The notes under the pieces were generated by a model. That model had not been told where the DNA came from, did no database searches, and saw nothing but the letters and a program-made list of their open reading frames with translations. The translations under genes and the position numbers were made by a program. From assembly GCA_043228905.1 (NCBI GenBank), contig JBHGNT010000010.1:992001-1056000 (forward strand): DNA of 64,000 nt. Reading direction: 5' to 3'. Positions 35,167 to 46,309 of this stretch are shown in pieces. This DNA is from Azolla caroliniana (Eukaryota > Polypodiophyta). Each line of letters opens with the position of its first letter. Within the stretch, counting starts at the first letter, position 1.

Positions 35167-38100
35167 TCACATTTGGCTTAACACCAGTCTCTTCAGATCC
35201 TTTTTATTCACCTGAATTCCATTTATTTTTTTAAATCAAGTATTGTAAATAGCGAAAACACCAACAAAATACCCACAACTTTGCAAAAAATGCCAAATTA
35301 TACAAACCACAAAGAGAGATGCTTGTAGAGTTTTGAGAACTGAAGGTATTCTAGTAAAATATTGAAAATGATACGAGGTGTTTTTGTGTTTTTACTGAAT
35401 TCTTTCGTGAGGTAAATACCTTTCCCATAGCATTCCTAGGCATCTCTTCCCAGATGATCAACTTGCTTGGAATCTGTGGAAGTATGAAAATATTTAATCC
35501 AATGGGAATCAGAACAAAATGAATAATTCTCACCAAAAATAATCCGTTGTAAAGATGCAACCCCTTTTAATGTATTAGATATTCTTGCCCTGTCTTGTAA
35601 CAGCATGTTTAATGAAATGCTCCCTTTACATGATGGTTAGAACTTTTTCCCCTATGACGAAAAAGCGCACATATATGTGCACACCTTGTAATGTGCCAAT
35701 CTTTCTTTTGCCCATCCTTGAAGTTGAGGCAAAGTGAATGGAGCATCATCATCATTGCCAGTTAGTCCAGATTTGGATTCATGAGATAGCACGATCACAG
35801 CACCAATTGCTTCACCGTAATATTGGTCTGGTAATCCCAGAACAGCGCATTCAGCAATACAAGGGTGCTGTTTTCCATTCACACAAAACAAACATTGTTT
35901 GTTCACAATGCATAAGTTTCATCACCTAGAAATACATCACATACACAGACTTCTAAAATATTCCAGCCAATCAATTTTGTGAAGTATATAAGCATGATGG
36001 TGGTGTCGTAATGTTTGTGCTTTGCAACATTAAGGTTGTGGGATCAAGTCTTGGGCAATGAGTTTGATGTTTCATTCATAAAATTTATTACAGCAATGCA
36101 ACATGTTTTCTCATCAATACCCATGAAAAGGAAAGAGTAACCTAACCACCTTTCATTTTTTTTATGATTAAGATCTTAACAGTATCTAGAGTCTATCCAT
36201 GAGAATACCTCAATCAATACAGCTTCTATTTCAAGGGCAGACACTTTGAAACCCCCAACCTTCAAGATATCGACACTACTTCCTGTCGGGAAAAGAAACC
36301 AATAAATAAGAAGATAAATATGCCGGAAGCACCTTCATGACATTAACCTTAGCAACTCTAGTCTTACACCCTCTACTAAATGCACATATTTAATTTTAAT
36401 TAATATTAGATGAATAGAAATCAATATGATTACTTCATGCCTTACTTCCTAGAATGATGTAATATCCATCCTTATCGATGGTAACTGAATCTCCTGTCTT
36501 GAAATACCCATCTTCCGTAAAAGAATCCTTTGTTGCCTGCAAGAGAAAAAACAAAGATCATAAACATTTCTGCTCACATTTGCCTACTATTTCTGTCTTT
36601 CCTTTTATTTTCTTTCATTATGTATATTGATGCTTTGACAGATAGCAACAATATGTATGTAACTGAAATTCCTTAAAAAATATTGAAAAACAAAAACAAT
36701 GAATGAAAAAAAAAATACCTCTGGCCTTTGCCAGTATTCCTTGAACATAGATGGACTCTTCACATACAATTCCCCAACACCTGGTTCAGCTGGATCATCT
36801 TCCATTATTTTTACCTGGAAGTTTTCTTATACTTGTTAAAGTTAGGACATTGGGTATTTAAACGTCAAAATACCAACACACCCTTAACTTATTGAAATAC
36901 CCCCAAAACCAAATCAAAATATTCCTATTCTCATTCTAAAGATACCCCCAACATTCTAAAGGGGTGCTTTGATTGTTCTTGTTTTTTCTACTATAGATGG
37001 TCATTCTGGTGAATCTTGAAAACTTAGGGCTACTCTGGTAAAATATCCGAAAAAGGATTAGGAGTTTTTTTATGGTCTTCCCTGGAATCTTTTGCATGCT
37101 CAGCACAAATACATGGGATCCTCTATCATTTCATACCTGGACTCCTGGTAGAGGCTTGCCTACAGTCCCGGCTCTTCTCTCCCCACTGCAAGGGTTTGAT
37201 AATGCCATCACAAACTGCAAAGACATAACAGAAAATTTAGCTGTTACAAAACATTCAGCAAAATAGAACTGACCTAAATCTAAATTGCAGTCTACAAAAT
37301 AGGATAACATGCCTATTCTATGCATCATTACATTATCAACCATATCTTCTTATTCTCACAAGAATCGGATATTTTTTCAGCTATAAGGATTCTCACCTCA
37401 GTCATACCATATCTTTCCAGTAGCCTATGTCCTGTTAACTCTTCCCATTCTTTCATGACTGGCATTGGAAGGGCAGATGATCCACTCATCTGCATTAAAC
37501 ATGTACACTTTATTTCCCTCGAAATATGAACTTCTGAAAAAAACCACCGACCATATGTCTCTAATGTAAACAGCTGTGACAAGTGATCGATATAGTAACT
37601 ATAGCATATAAAGGCTTATAAGGAAGAATTACAATGCCATGTGCATCCAAGCAACAAAACAGCTTCTCTCTTGTTGCTCCGTTAGATGTGTCTAAAGCAA
37701 TGAATTGTGTGTCTAATGTTATATTTATTGTGTAAGAATACAATTTGAGAACATTATATAAATAGTTAATCAACACGTCTTTCCTATTAAAATGGCCTTT
37801 AAAATTCACTCTCCATATAGTCCAGGGGTTTTAAAATGATCATATTCCCTAAAAAACAGCAATGATACAAGAAATTGTGTACTCAAAAGCAAGACATATC
37901 ACAGACCATTGCTAAAAGAAATGGCCTACTCAAAAGCAAGACATATCACAGACCATTGCTAAAAGAAATGGCCTACTCAAAAGCAAGACATATATCACAG
38001 AACATTGCTAAAAGAAATGGCCTATTAAAAGCAAGACATAGATCACAGAACATTGCTAAAAGAAATGTTCTACTCAAAAGTAAGACATATATCACAGAAA

Positions 38101-40266
38101 AAAAAAATCACAAACCATCAGACGCAACTGTCGAGCAGCTGGGGCAGCGACTTTCTGTGAATCTTCATCCATGCTCTTATAACCTTGAAGCAAATAAGCA
38201 TACATTGTTGGAACCTGGTTGCAGCCAAAACAGTTCAAAATATGTGGATATTAGAAAGAATATAATCCAGTACTCTACTCTAAGATTAAAAATATTAGGA
38301 AATATCTTGCAAACCAGGTCTTTGTTTTCAATGTGATTATTTTACCTACCCCTGTGAACACAGTTATGGCATTTGCATCTTTACTGCCTTTTAATGGATA
38401 AGATTCACTCCATCGTTTCCATACTCCTTTTACACTGAACTTTGGCAAAAACTCAACCTTGAAAATACACATATCTTCAGTCAGACCACGTCAATCACTT
38501 CCAAACATGTATATGCATACAAAATGATACCTATGCAAAAACAATCACCATTTACACTACTTCTCTTCATGAAGGAAATGTTTGAGAAGTGGTCAATCCT
38601 GTGATGATCTGACAAAATGTGCGCAAATGATACCTATGCAAAAACAATCACCATTGACACTACTTCTCTTCATGAAGGAAATGTTTGAGAAGTGGTCAAT
38701 CCTGTGATGATCTGACAAAATGTGCGCAAATGATACCTATGCAAAAACAATCACCATTGACACTACTTCTCTTCATGAAGGAAATGTCCGAGAAGTGGTC
38801 AATCCTGTGATGATCTAACAAAATGTGCGCATTGCAGGAATGCCCACTTGATGATCTTTGCATTTGAATCATTAAACACTTAAAACATACAAATGATAAC
38901 TGAAGAATATACAGAAGATATAGCTTGTTCTTACCATGGCACCCACATATAGTGGTGCAAGAAGACTATTGAATAATCCATGGACATCTATAGCAATGTT
39001 AATTCTATCAACGTAAGCAAACACGTTTTTACAATCCAAGATCTGCTTCTACATATTTTTTCAAGAGCATCTATTGAATTGTTGTCCAAAAGGATACGAT
39101 GCAGTGGTAAAGTATGAAGAAATCGATCACTAGTTGTATATTCCCAAGCTTGACTCAACATTTTCACCTGTAAATTGAATCCCAAAAAATAAAGCTAAAA
39201 AGGAAACAAAGTTTTGCTACCAAGAGAATGGGAAGGGGTTAATGAAGAAAAATAGAAAAACCCACAAAAAATGGTTATCATGATCCTCTACATTATACCA
39301 ATGGTCCAATGTCAACATAGAAATCCTTGGGATTTACCTGAGCACTCATGCTAGAATGAGTATGAACAGCACCTTTTGGCTTCCCAGTGGTTCCACTTGT
39401 ATAAATGATCAAACCAGAGCTCTCACCTATTGTATCAACATATAGAAAATCACAAATAACATATAGAAATTTATCGAGTTAAAGATGACGTGGGCTTCAC
39501 CTTCAATGGAAGACAGACTAACAATTTGATCCACAACATGGTGGTATGATTCGTGTGCCTCTTTTTCAGGATCATTTTGTACTTCTGGAAGAAGAAAAAA
39601 CTTGCAAGCAGCTTTTTGAGAGACAAGCTCTAATCGTGCTTGAAAATCCGTAGTGCTAAGTACTATCGAAACTTCCTAAAACCCATAAACTCTCAGGCAT
39701 CTTCAACCATTTCAAGAGACACATAATAGAGAATTTACAGATTTACCACTGAAATATCAAAATTCACCAAAAAAACACTTTGACATTTGTAAAATGACCA
39801 AATCACCATTCCATTTTCCACAAAGTTAGTTAATAAGAGTGGAAGAAAAGCAGCAATAGGGATTTACCGAATCAGTAAGCACATGTAAGAGCTCAGCTTC
39901 AGGATGGCTTATGGCAAGGGGAACTGCAATGCCATGACACAACCATATTGCCCACAATCCAGCAACAAATTCACCACATGGTTTTGCTATTATCCCAATT
40001 CTTGGTTCCTTTTTACAATAAATAAATGAATAAATATGCATAATTCTATACATCAATTAATTTAAACAAATGTAGGATGCTGACATGTTCTAAAAATTTG
40101 CACATACTTGTAGTTTTTGAGTAGATATGATGGATTTGAGATCGATCGCAATGGATAAAGCAGACCTTAAGAGATGTTCATATGTATATGAAGTTCCTTC
40201 TGAAGTAATAGCTAAAGTATCCTTCACATTGGGGCCGAGTCCAATAGCCGCTTTAATCACATCCAT
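35167..40266 (-). CDS. AAE13: Malonyl-CoA synthetase, AAE13 type (535 aa, 16 exons)
   Basis: Spliced exons on minus: 40266-40108, 40008-39868, 39675-39501, 39426-39338, 39167-39098, 38987-38935, 38457-38350, 38214-38116, 37489-37397, 37214-37137, 36814-36719, 36536-36446, 36282-36209, 35867-35685, 35473-35420, 35211-35167. All introns are GT-AG and phases agree, giving 1608 nt. The enzyme makes malonyl-CoA from malonate, ATP and CoA (ANL superfamily). Motifs: IIYTSGTTGKPKG near residue 170 (ATP P-loop), LHHVHGLFN, LMMSGSSALP, GHRLLERYGMTE (about 318-329), FVMALSNP, YFKTGD (about 400), and PRNAMGK with the catalytic Lys at 521. FVMALSNP and the MFKEYW stretch point to plant AAE13 rather than 4CL. 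Length fits the cytosolic isoform. No transit peptide is seen unless an upstream non-ATG start is used. Introns hold minisatellites and a SINE-like piece. Confidence 0.93.
35990..36085 (+). mobile_element. Possible SINE-like repeat in an AAE13 intron
   Basis: The block from gtaatgtttgtgctttgca through ggttgtgggatcaagtc to gggcaatgagtttgatgt recurs in diverged form at about 43465-43540. The inner part resembles a tRNA-type B box. Two copies with no coding content suggest a short interspersed repeat. Family unknown. Confidence 0.35.
37880..38098. repeat. Minisatellite in AAE13 intron, five units of 46-49 bp
   Basis: The unit tactcaaaagcaagacatat continues with cacagaccattgctaaaag and aaatggcc. 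The first offset is exactly 47 bp; later units carry 1-2 bp indels (atat expansions). It lies in the intron between exons 8 and 9, ending about 18 bp from the donor of exon 8. Confidence 0.9.
38522..38830. repeat. Minisatellite in AAE13 intron, three units of 103 bp
   Basis: Units start at 38522, 38625 and 38728 with aaatgatacctatgc and end gacaaaatgtgcgc. They are nearly identical (only a few substitutions, e.g. tttacac versus ttgacac), so the expansion is recent. It lies in the intron between exons 6 and 7. Confidence 0.95.
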
Positions 40267-40411
40267 AATTATAAATCTAACCCATACACGGACGACCAAC
40301 TCGTTATAAAGATCTATGCCTTTGTTATTTTTATATTATGAATTAAGATTAGAAACTTAGAAGATTCATACGTTCATTCATTGTCTAGAAACTTGGACAA
40401 TTCATTTATTG

Positions 40412-40690
40412 TAGTCTTTGAGTAGATATGATGAGTTTGGGCTCGATTGCAATGGATAAAGGAGACCTCAAGAGATGTTCATATGTATATGAAGTTCCTT
40501 CTGAAGTGATAGCTAAAGTGTCTTTCACATTGGGGACGAATTCAATAGCTGCTTTAATCACAAACATAATTATATATCTAACCATACATGGACGAGCAAC
40601 TCGTTACAAAGATCTACGCCTTTATGATTTTTATAGTATGAAGTAAGGTTTGAAACTTAAGACGATTCATTCATTCATTATCTAGATGAG
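40412..40690 (-). pseudogene. Tandem copy of AAE13 exon 1 and flank, donor site lost
   Basis: The segment repeats 40111-40400 at an offset of 301 bp. On minus it still encodes a recognisable first exon from ATG at 40567 (MFVIKAAIEFVPNVKDTLA, then TSEGTSYTYEHLL). The position of the splice donor after the CTACAA end is changed from gtatgtg to a TAA stop context (ctacaataaatg). It therefore cannot splice in the same way as exon 1. It lies directly upstream of the real exon 1, so it may now be 5' UTR or promoter. Confidence 0.85.
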
Positions 40691-40962
40691 TATCCTCTCC
40701 CATTAACTAAAACTTAAGCCAGAACTTTGAGCAAACGATGTGTAAATAACGTTAATTTAGGCCCTGTTAATGCGCAAATGAGAGAGAGATTATGGGTTAT
40801 ATCGTGTTTTCGTAGTCTGATTATCAATCCATAGTTAGAAGGCGAGGCGGAGGGGCTTTGTGGAAGAGATTTAAAATGGCGCGCCCTCAAAAACAAATCC
40901 AATAGTTCAATCGCCCAAAAACATATCTAAGGGGAAAACAGATCAAAAACAGGGAAAAACAC

Positions 40963-40984
40963 AGAGAGAGAGAGAGAGAGAGAG
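40963..40984. repeat. (GA)n microsatellite upstream of AAE13
   Basis: About 22 bp of GA; read on minus it is a CT tract in the probable promoter or leader. Confidence 0.9.
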
Positions 40985-41123
40985 ACCTGAGTGTTTTGTT
41001 TTCCTTCTGAGTTTTTTTTTGATGTCTTTTCTTTCTTCTGAATAAGCTTCTCTAATATTAGTTTTTGTGTTGAGATGGGATTAGAAGACACAAAATAGAA
41101 GAGCAAAAAAGGAATGAATGCTA

Positions 41124-41150
41124 TCTCTCTCTCTCTCTCTCTCTCTCTCT
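41124..41150. repeat. (CT)n microsatellite
   Basis: About 27 bp of CT repeats. Confidence 0.95.
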
Positions 41151-41291
41151 ACACTACTTATTTTTTGTACAATACTGCAACTCTTTTAGCTTTAAGTTCT
41201 ATTTTTATTTTATTTTTGATGATTGAGTAAATACCCCATTTTTGTTGTAAACCAATTGTCTTGTGGGCCAAATTTTGGCCTTAGAAGGCGT

Positions 41292-41298
<7 letters not shown>

Positions 41299-41352
<54 letters not shown>
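41299..41352. repeat. (TC)n microsatellite
   Basis: About 54 bp of uninterrupted TC repeats. Around it, 40691-42381, no gene is recognised. Confidence 0.95.
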
Positions 41353-41356
<4 letters not shown>

Positions 41357-41515
41357 CAAGTGGAGTGAGTTCAATCCTCATGACTAAAGACGAGGGCGAG
41401 GCGAAACGAGACGAGACGGGACACGATGATGATGCCTGGAAAAATGTGAGACGAGATGTCAGAGATATGTTTGCCTTGTAGCATAGCATGTCTATTGTCG
41501 ATGCATCATTCCCCT

Positions 41516-41532
41516 CCCCCCCCCCCCCCCCC
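41516..41532. repeat. Poly-C tract of 17 nt
   Basis: Run of 17 cytosines preceded by cccct. Confidence 0.9.
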
Positions 41533-41733
41533 ACAATTGATCTATCTCGAGCCCAACCCTCGTGACTCCATGTCCACCCCAACCTGGACGAGACAAGTCG
41601 ATGCCTAACATGTCAATTGGGCAAACTGTGGCTTTGAACTATGACAAGGTTTTCCTTAGATATCTGACAGGTTCATGCTATATATCATGAGCCAATATGT
41701 CATTGATACATCTTGTCTCGTCTCTCTATTGAA

Positions 41734-41750
41734 CCCCCCCCCCCCCCCCC
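41734..41750. repeat. Poly-C tract of 17 nt
   Basis: Second run of 17 cytosines, 218 bp from the previous one. Short duplicated flanks occur nearby (a tctccaatgagaacattgttt block at about 41800 echoes tctaatgagaacatcgtttc at about 41760). Confidence 0.9.
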
Positions 41751-42396
41751 TAGATTCGTCTCTAATGAGAACATCGTTTCCAAGAAAAATGTGTAGATCC
41801 ATCTCCAATGAGAACATTGTTTCTAAATAATAAAAATGTGTCAGCTTTTACGTATGGGCAACTATCTTGCTTTCATTTATGACTCGTTTCTTTTTCCGCT
41901 TCTCTTTTTCGTGCGTATGTTCTACGTGGCTACCTGCACATATTTATATACATACATGTATGTGTGGTGGTCATGTGTAAGAACATGAATGTATGAGTGT
42001 TAGTAGTTGTTTGGAAGAAACTTTTTATACATCACTTGTATATCTTATGTATCTTTTTTATCACCTCAATTTGACTTGATTTATTAGTGTACCAATTTGT
42101 GGTACAATACATGCCTCATGCACCATGGTAAAGGACAACTACTTCCATTATAGAGAATATATGCACCATTTTTTCTCCTTTTAGCATTATAGATATTGGT
42201 AGGGTAAAACCTCAAACTAAGGTTATTTTTTAAAATGAAAAAATATACAAAATTGCAGTGCTCAAAGGAGAGATGGATTTCTCCAAATTGGAGACAATCA
42301 TAAGATATTGTATTGAAGAGAATTTGATCAAACAAAATTTGGAGACTAGAAATATGTATTATACTTAAAACTCGAGAAAGAAAAAGAAAAGAGAGC

Positions 42397-43212
42397 GAAG
42401 TAAGTTTTCTGGCTACTCAGCCATCGTGCCCTTCCAACCGGGGAATGGAGCAACAAATTTGGACTGGACCCAACTTGCTACTTGTGTGGTGAAGCAACTA
42501 AATCATCTCAGCACTGCTTGTGGTCTTGCATACACGCATAGGAAATATGGAAGCGAAGTTTACGTATACTATCTCGTAACGAAGGTAATGGAGAGGTCTC
42601 ATGGGTGGCAGCCCAATGGCTCACGACAGACTAGAAATCATTGTTTCCCCCATTCAACGAATCAGGCCCCTTCATGCAACTAGAGCGAGGAACTATAAGG
42701 ATTATTGATTCTCCATCCTGGTCACAAACAAATTAAACAAAGCTAAAGTCATTGTGGACCATACTTGTAGGTCTAACAACATGGCAGATATGGAAGCACC
42801 GTTGGCGAAGGATCTTCCAAGGGAAGCCCATCCCGCAACAAAGGTAATCATGGAACTTTGGGATCACCTCATCACTTTCCTTCGTGGGTCATATGAATAT
42901 ATTCAAGGCGAACAAACTCAATATCCAGGGCATGGGCAACCTTCATTTTGAAATGGAGTGGAACCCCAATGCTTTGATTGCAAGGCGGCAATATACAATG
43001 GTGCAATCTCCCGCTGAAATGGCTCTTCCCACTGAGGACTCCCCCCATGTGACATCCCCCACCGTCCCTAGGCGGTAGAAGGATCCCTCTAGGCTTCATG
43101 TTTTTAGAGGTAATCAAAGCCAGGGAGCTCTATATGAGGCATGGCCCTTGTAAATATTATATCTCCAATATTTCTTCCTAACTAATGAGTAGCATATTTT
43201 TTTGGAAAAAAG
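42397..43212 (+). mobile_element. 5'-truncated LINE with 15-bp target-site duplication
   Basis: Flanked by aaaagaaaagagagc at 42382-42396 and 43213-43227. The plus strand carries a broken zf-RVT region near 42445-42560 (a frame reading DPTCYLCGEATKSSQHCLW). An LTTWQIWKHRWRR-like stretch near 42775-42810 belongs to the end of LINE ORF2. The 3' end has the local tail (cctaactaatgagtag, T-run, GG, A-run). It is 816 bp with many stops. The TSD is low-complexity, but it is in the right place, directly after the tail. Confidence 0.82.
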
Positions 43213-43227
43213 AAAAGAAAAGAGAGC

Positions 43228-44277
43228 ATGTGGATAATTAAAGGTGTAAAAAAATCAAAGAGACGTATGAAATATTGTTTCTTCTCTTTTTGAGGAAGCA
43301 AAGAGAGTTTAAACATAACGTTGTGTCTTAAAGAAAGCGAAGGCATTGTTGCCTTTGTACATTTTTTAGAGAAAATTTCAATGTTACTTTTGAAGTTTCC
43401 ACAAATGATTGTTTGCACATTCATGAATTACTATATTAGGTTTATAATTGAATCTTAAAACATGAAATGGTGATGTTTGTGCTTTGCACCTTTGAGGTTA
43501 TGGATTAATGTCTCAAGCAATGGGTTTGATGTCGGGTTACTAGTCATGATTTTAGTTTTGACATCATGCACACTAAAGATTTTCTCCTAAGGAAATGTCT
43601 ACATTATGAAGGGATTGAAGGCAATGACAATGTAAAGATAATTTTAGGTTTCCAATTTGGAACATTTCGAAAGGAACAAGGAAAGGAAAGGTTTTAAAGA
43701 CAAACACATAATCTATATGTTCTTTTTTGTCGCTTTAAAGTCAGTGAAATATGTTAAAGGTATTTGTTTGTAAACATTAAGTTGGTTGAAAGAAACAGAT
43801 TACCAAAATATGGCTAAAGTGGTGATGAGTGATAAATGAAAGATTAGTTTCAACAAGATGGATGAACATGCACAATAATATATGATAAAGGACATAAGCG
43901 TATGATGAATGGGAAAAAAGATGATGGAATTAGGAAAGTTGGAACTCATCCACCTACCTATTGTGTAGAACACAAATCAATTTGATTATATTTTTTGGAT
44001 TGCGAATTCTCAAATTGAAGAATTGTCTACTTCATTAAATTATCGATATAATCTGGTTTCCTTAGCTTGTTTAACACCAATCTACAATTAACTAGCATCT
44101 AATGTTATTGCGATGAGTAGTGAGATGTATTAAAATATTCAAAACCATGAGGTGATAAGTAGAATAATCACATGTGCGCCTATATGATAAAAATCCAATG
44201 TCATGTAGCCATTTTAAGATCAGGGCACAACCTCAAGTTGGTTGTAGAGAAAAAAATAATTCATGTGAAAGAGTGTT
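43228..44277. other. Intergenic, with one SINE-like block
   Basis: The block at about 43465-43540 (gatgtttgtgctttgca, then ttgaggttatgg, then caatgggtttgatgt) matches the AAE13 intron repeat at 35990-36085. Nothing else is recognised. Confidence 0.4.
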
Positions 44278-44289
44278 TACAAACACTTT

Positions 44290-44762
44290 TTTTGTTCAAA
44301 ACAAATTATCCTTCCATTAGTTATAAAGAAAGGTCATAACGGTTACATCATACTAAGTATTTTTTCCCAAGCCCGTCTTGTGTAGACAACGGTTGAGGAA
44401 ACAAATCTATGTACTCCAACATAGAGAAAACAATCCAACAATTACAATCTATTCCCTAGACACTTTGCAAGGTATCCATATCCATAGGCAACAACGAAAA
44501 TAGCTCCATTCGGAAAAAAACCCTCTCAAGTCATAGTTATGAGCCATTCAATACTTCTTCAACCTATACATCTAGGATTTGAATGTGATCAACTACGTTT
44601 TTGGGTTTTTCAAGAGAACCACTTTCCACATTCATGGTTGTAAACTCAACAACTATGCTTCCTCTTTCCCCATCAACCATCTTACCGGATTACCACCAAA
44701 TTCCTGTACATACAACAACAAATTAAGTCAAGTTTCCTCCTCTCCTCATGAGCTTATTCTTG
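44290..44762 (-). mobile_element. LINE 3' fragment with 12-bp target-site duplication
   Basis: Flanked by tacaaacacttt at 44278-44289 and 44763-44774. On minus it ends with the tail ttataactaatggaaggat followed by a degenerate T/A-rich run. It is 473 bp with no coding sequence recognised. Confidence 0.75.
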
Positions 44763-45030
44763 TACAAACACTTTATATGGAGTAATGCTAAATAAAGTTC
44801 TCACTTGTTTATCTTTGGTCAAAAACTTTTCATAATCTTTTACATCACCTACATATCATATTTCATGTTTATATATCATTCGCCTACCAATTTGAATGTG
44901 TCTTGGTGTGTCATGTCTAAGTAAGTTCAAAAGGTTAATCAATTCAAGAATGTCTAGATCCCTACCTGTTTCCAAAATTGGTAAAGTGGTTAACATTGCC
45001 ATGAGCATTGAGATTGCTCCTCTACATTCC

Positions 45031-45639
45031 TTAAATAAGCCCTTCTTCGGCTTCGAACTTCGCCTTCATGCTCTCACACGCCTCCCATACCAACGCCTCT
45101 AGGTCGTACTCCTCTGGTTGATTGCGCGTCGAGCTCTCTTCCGGCGGTAGTGTGTAGCCGCTCGCCGCCCTCTCTTCTCCGCCGCTCGCGGGCCACGTTG
45201 TTGCCAACCGCTCCCCATCGGGTTGCCGACATACCCACTCTAGTTTCGCGTATCTGTATGCCTCCAATAGAGCTCCCTCAAAGGACTCCCACAACTCGTG
45301 AGCTTCTTGAAGCTCCTTGACCTCTTTGTGCACCAATACAGCCGCCACTCGACAAAAATATTCTAGCCGCATCACTTCGTCCACGCCCCTCTTCGTCATC
45401 TCGGCATTGTATGCTTCCATGAACCTCGGGACATCGCCCCTGTTGAATCGGCCAACTCGATCGACCACCCTCTCGACGGCTTGTTGAGCTGCATCTTGCC
45501 TCGCCTTCTTCCGTCGGGCATCCATCACAATCTTCGCCATCATCTCCACAAAGTTGAAGTCTTCGTCTTCCATCTCCATCCTCCCTTGCCGCCTCTTCAC
45601 GTCGGGTTCGCCAAAGATGTCGCGATATTCCGCAAGCAC
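45031..45639 (-). CDS. Orphan gag-like protein (202 aa), probably from a retroelement
   Basis: A complete 202-codon minus frame, far richer in GC than its neighbours. The core RFNRGDVPRFMEAYNAEMTK, then MRLEYFCRVA, then EVKELQEAHELWESFEGALLEAYR resembles the capsid-like part of plant LTR-retrotransposon gag proteins. There a set of helices with a W..F...L motif is typical. No zinc knuckle, protease or pol sequence follows within the window. The N-terminal part is charged (RRKKARQDAAQQ). Upstream, 45660-46000, is a leader-like stretch with telomere-type repeats (aaccctaa at 45858 and 45894-45926). It may be the gag of a non-autonomous element or a host-captured gag. Alternative: a hypothetical host protein. 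No element ends were found. Confidence 0.55.
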   Translation of the reverse strand: MLAEYRDIFGEPDVKRRQGRMEMEDEDFNFVEMMAKIVMDARRKKARQDAAQQAVERVVDRVGRFNRGDVPRFMEAYNAEMTKRGVDEVMRLEYFCRVAAVLVHKEVKELQEAHELWESFEGALLEAYRYAKLEWVCRQPDGERLATTWPASGGEERAASGYTLPPEESSTRNQPEEYDLEALVWEACESMKAKFEAEEGLI

Positions 45640-46282
45640 GTGTAGGATCCAAGGCAGGACTGCAAGGGTCTTGAACTAGGGAGTTGAGGAGAAGGAATAA
45701 GACACGAAACGAAAGCTTAGCTCAAGAGGAGAGGAGAATGAATATGACATGAAGATTGAACAAGAGACGGATGGAGGCAAAATACTCAACAAGTTATATT
45801 AAGAAAACACAAACGAATACATCCATGGCGGCATAGGCCAAAACCCAACGACTACAAGAAACCCTAACCGGATAAGTAAAGTAAAGAAGATGAATAAGGA
45901 AACCCTAAGTGAAACCCTAACCCTAAACCGAAATGGGAAGAAGAAGACGCTTAAAACTATGTGGTATACCTTTCAAACTAAAAAATAGTCAACCCCTTCA
46001 CAAGTGACCCCTCACTCCCTTTTATAGTAGTAAAGGGTGAGCACATTACAAGAGGGAGTCAAAACCCCTTTCATTTAACGGGGAATATCTCCCTTGATCT
46101 TAAATCAGTGGGCCTTAACTCTCTCTCTCCTATCACATTCACTCTCAATGCCCACTACTCATTCTACTCTACAAAGTGCACATCACATTTATGCCTCTAC
46201 GAACTTCGTGGTGCACCTTTAGCACCTTAGATTATTACCCTTCCCATTACATTTTGTTAACTTATTCTTATTACACAAATTT
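45640..46282. other. Leader-like DNA upstream of the gag-like ORF with telomere-type repeats
   Basis: Several aaaccctaa/accctaa units occur at 45858-45865 and 45894-45926. No LTR ends or primer-binding site could be recognised. Confidence 0.4.
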
Positions 46283-46309
46283 ACAAGTGCATGTGCAATG
46301 TTGCACATC

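Noticed and set aside
37880-38098. CRISPR-like array in the AAE13 intron
   Set aside because: Units are contiguous tandem repeats with no unique spacers, and the DNA is eukaryotic.
40127-40646. Two similar plus-strand peptides (MDLRSIAMDK and MSLGSIAMDK types) as a duplicated small gene
   Set aside because: They are antisense to AAE13 exon 1 and its tandem copy; the sense strand explains the conservation.
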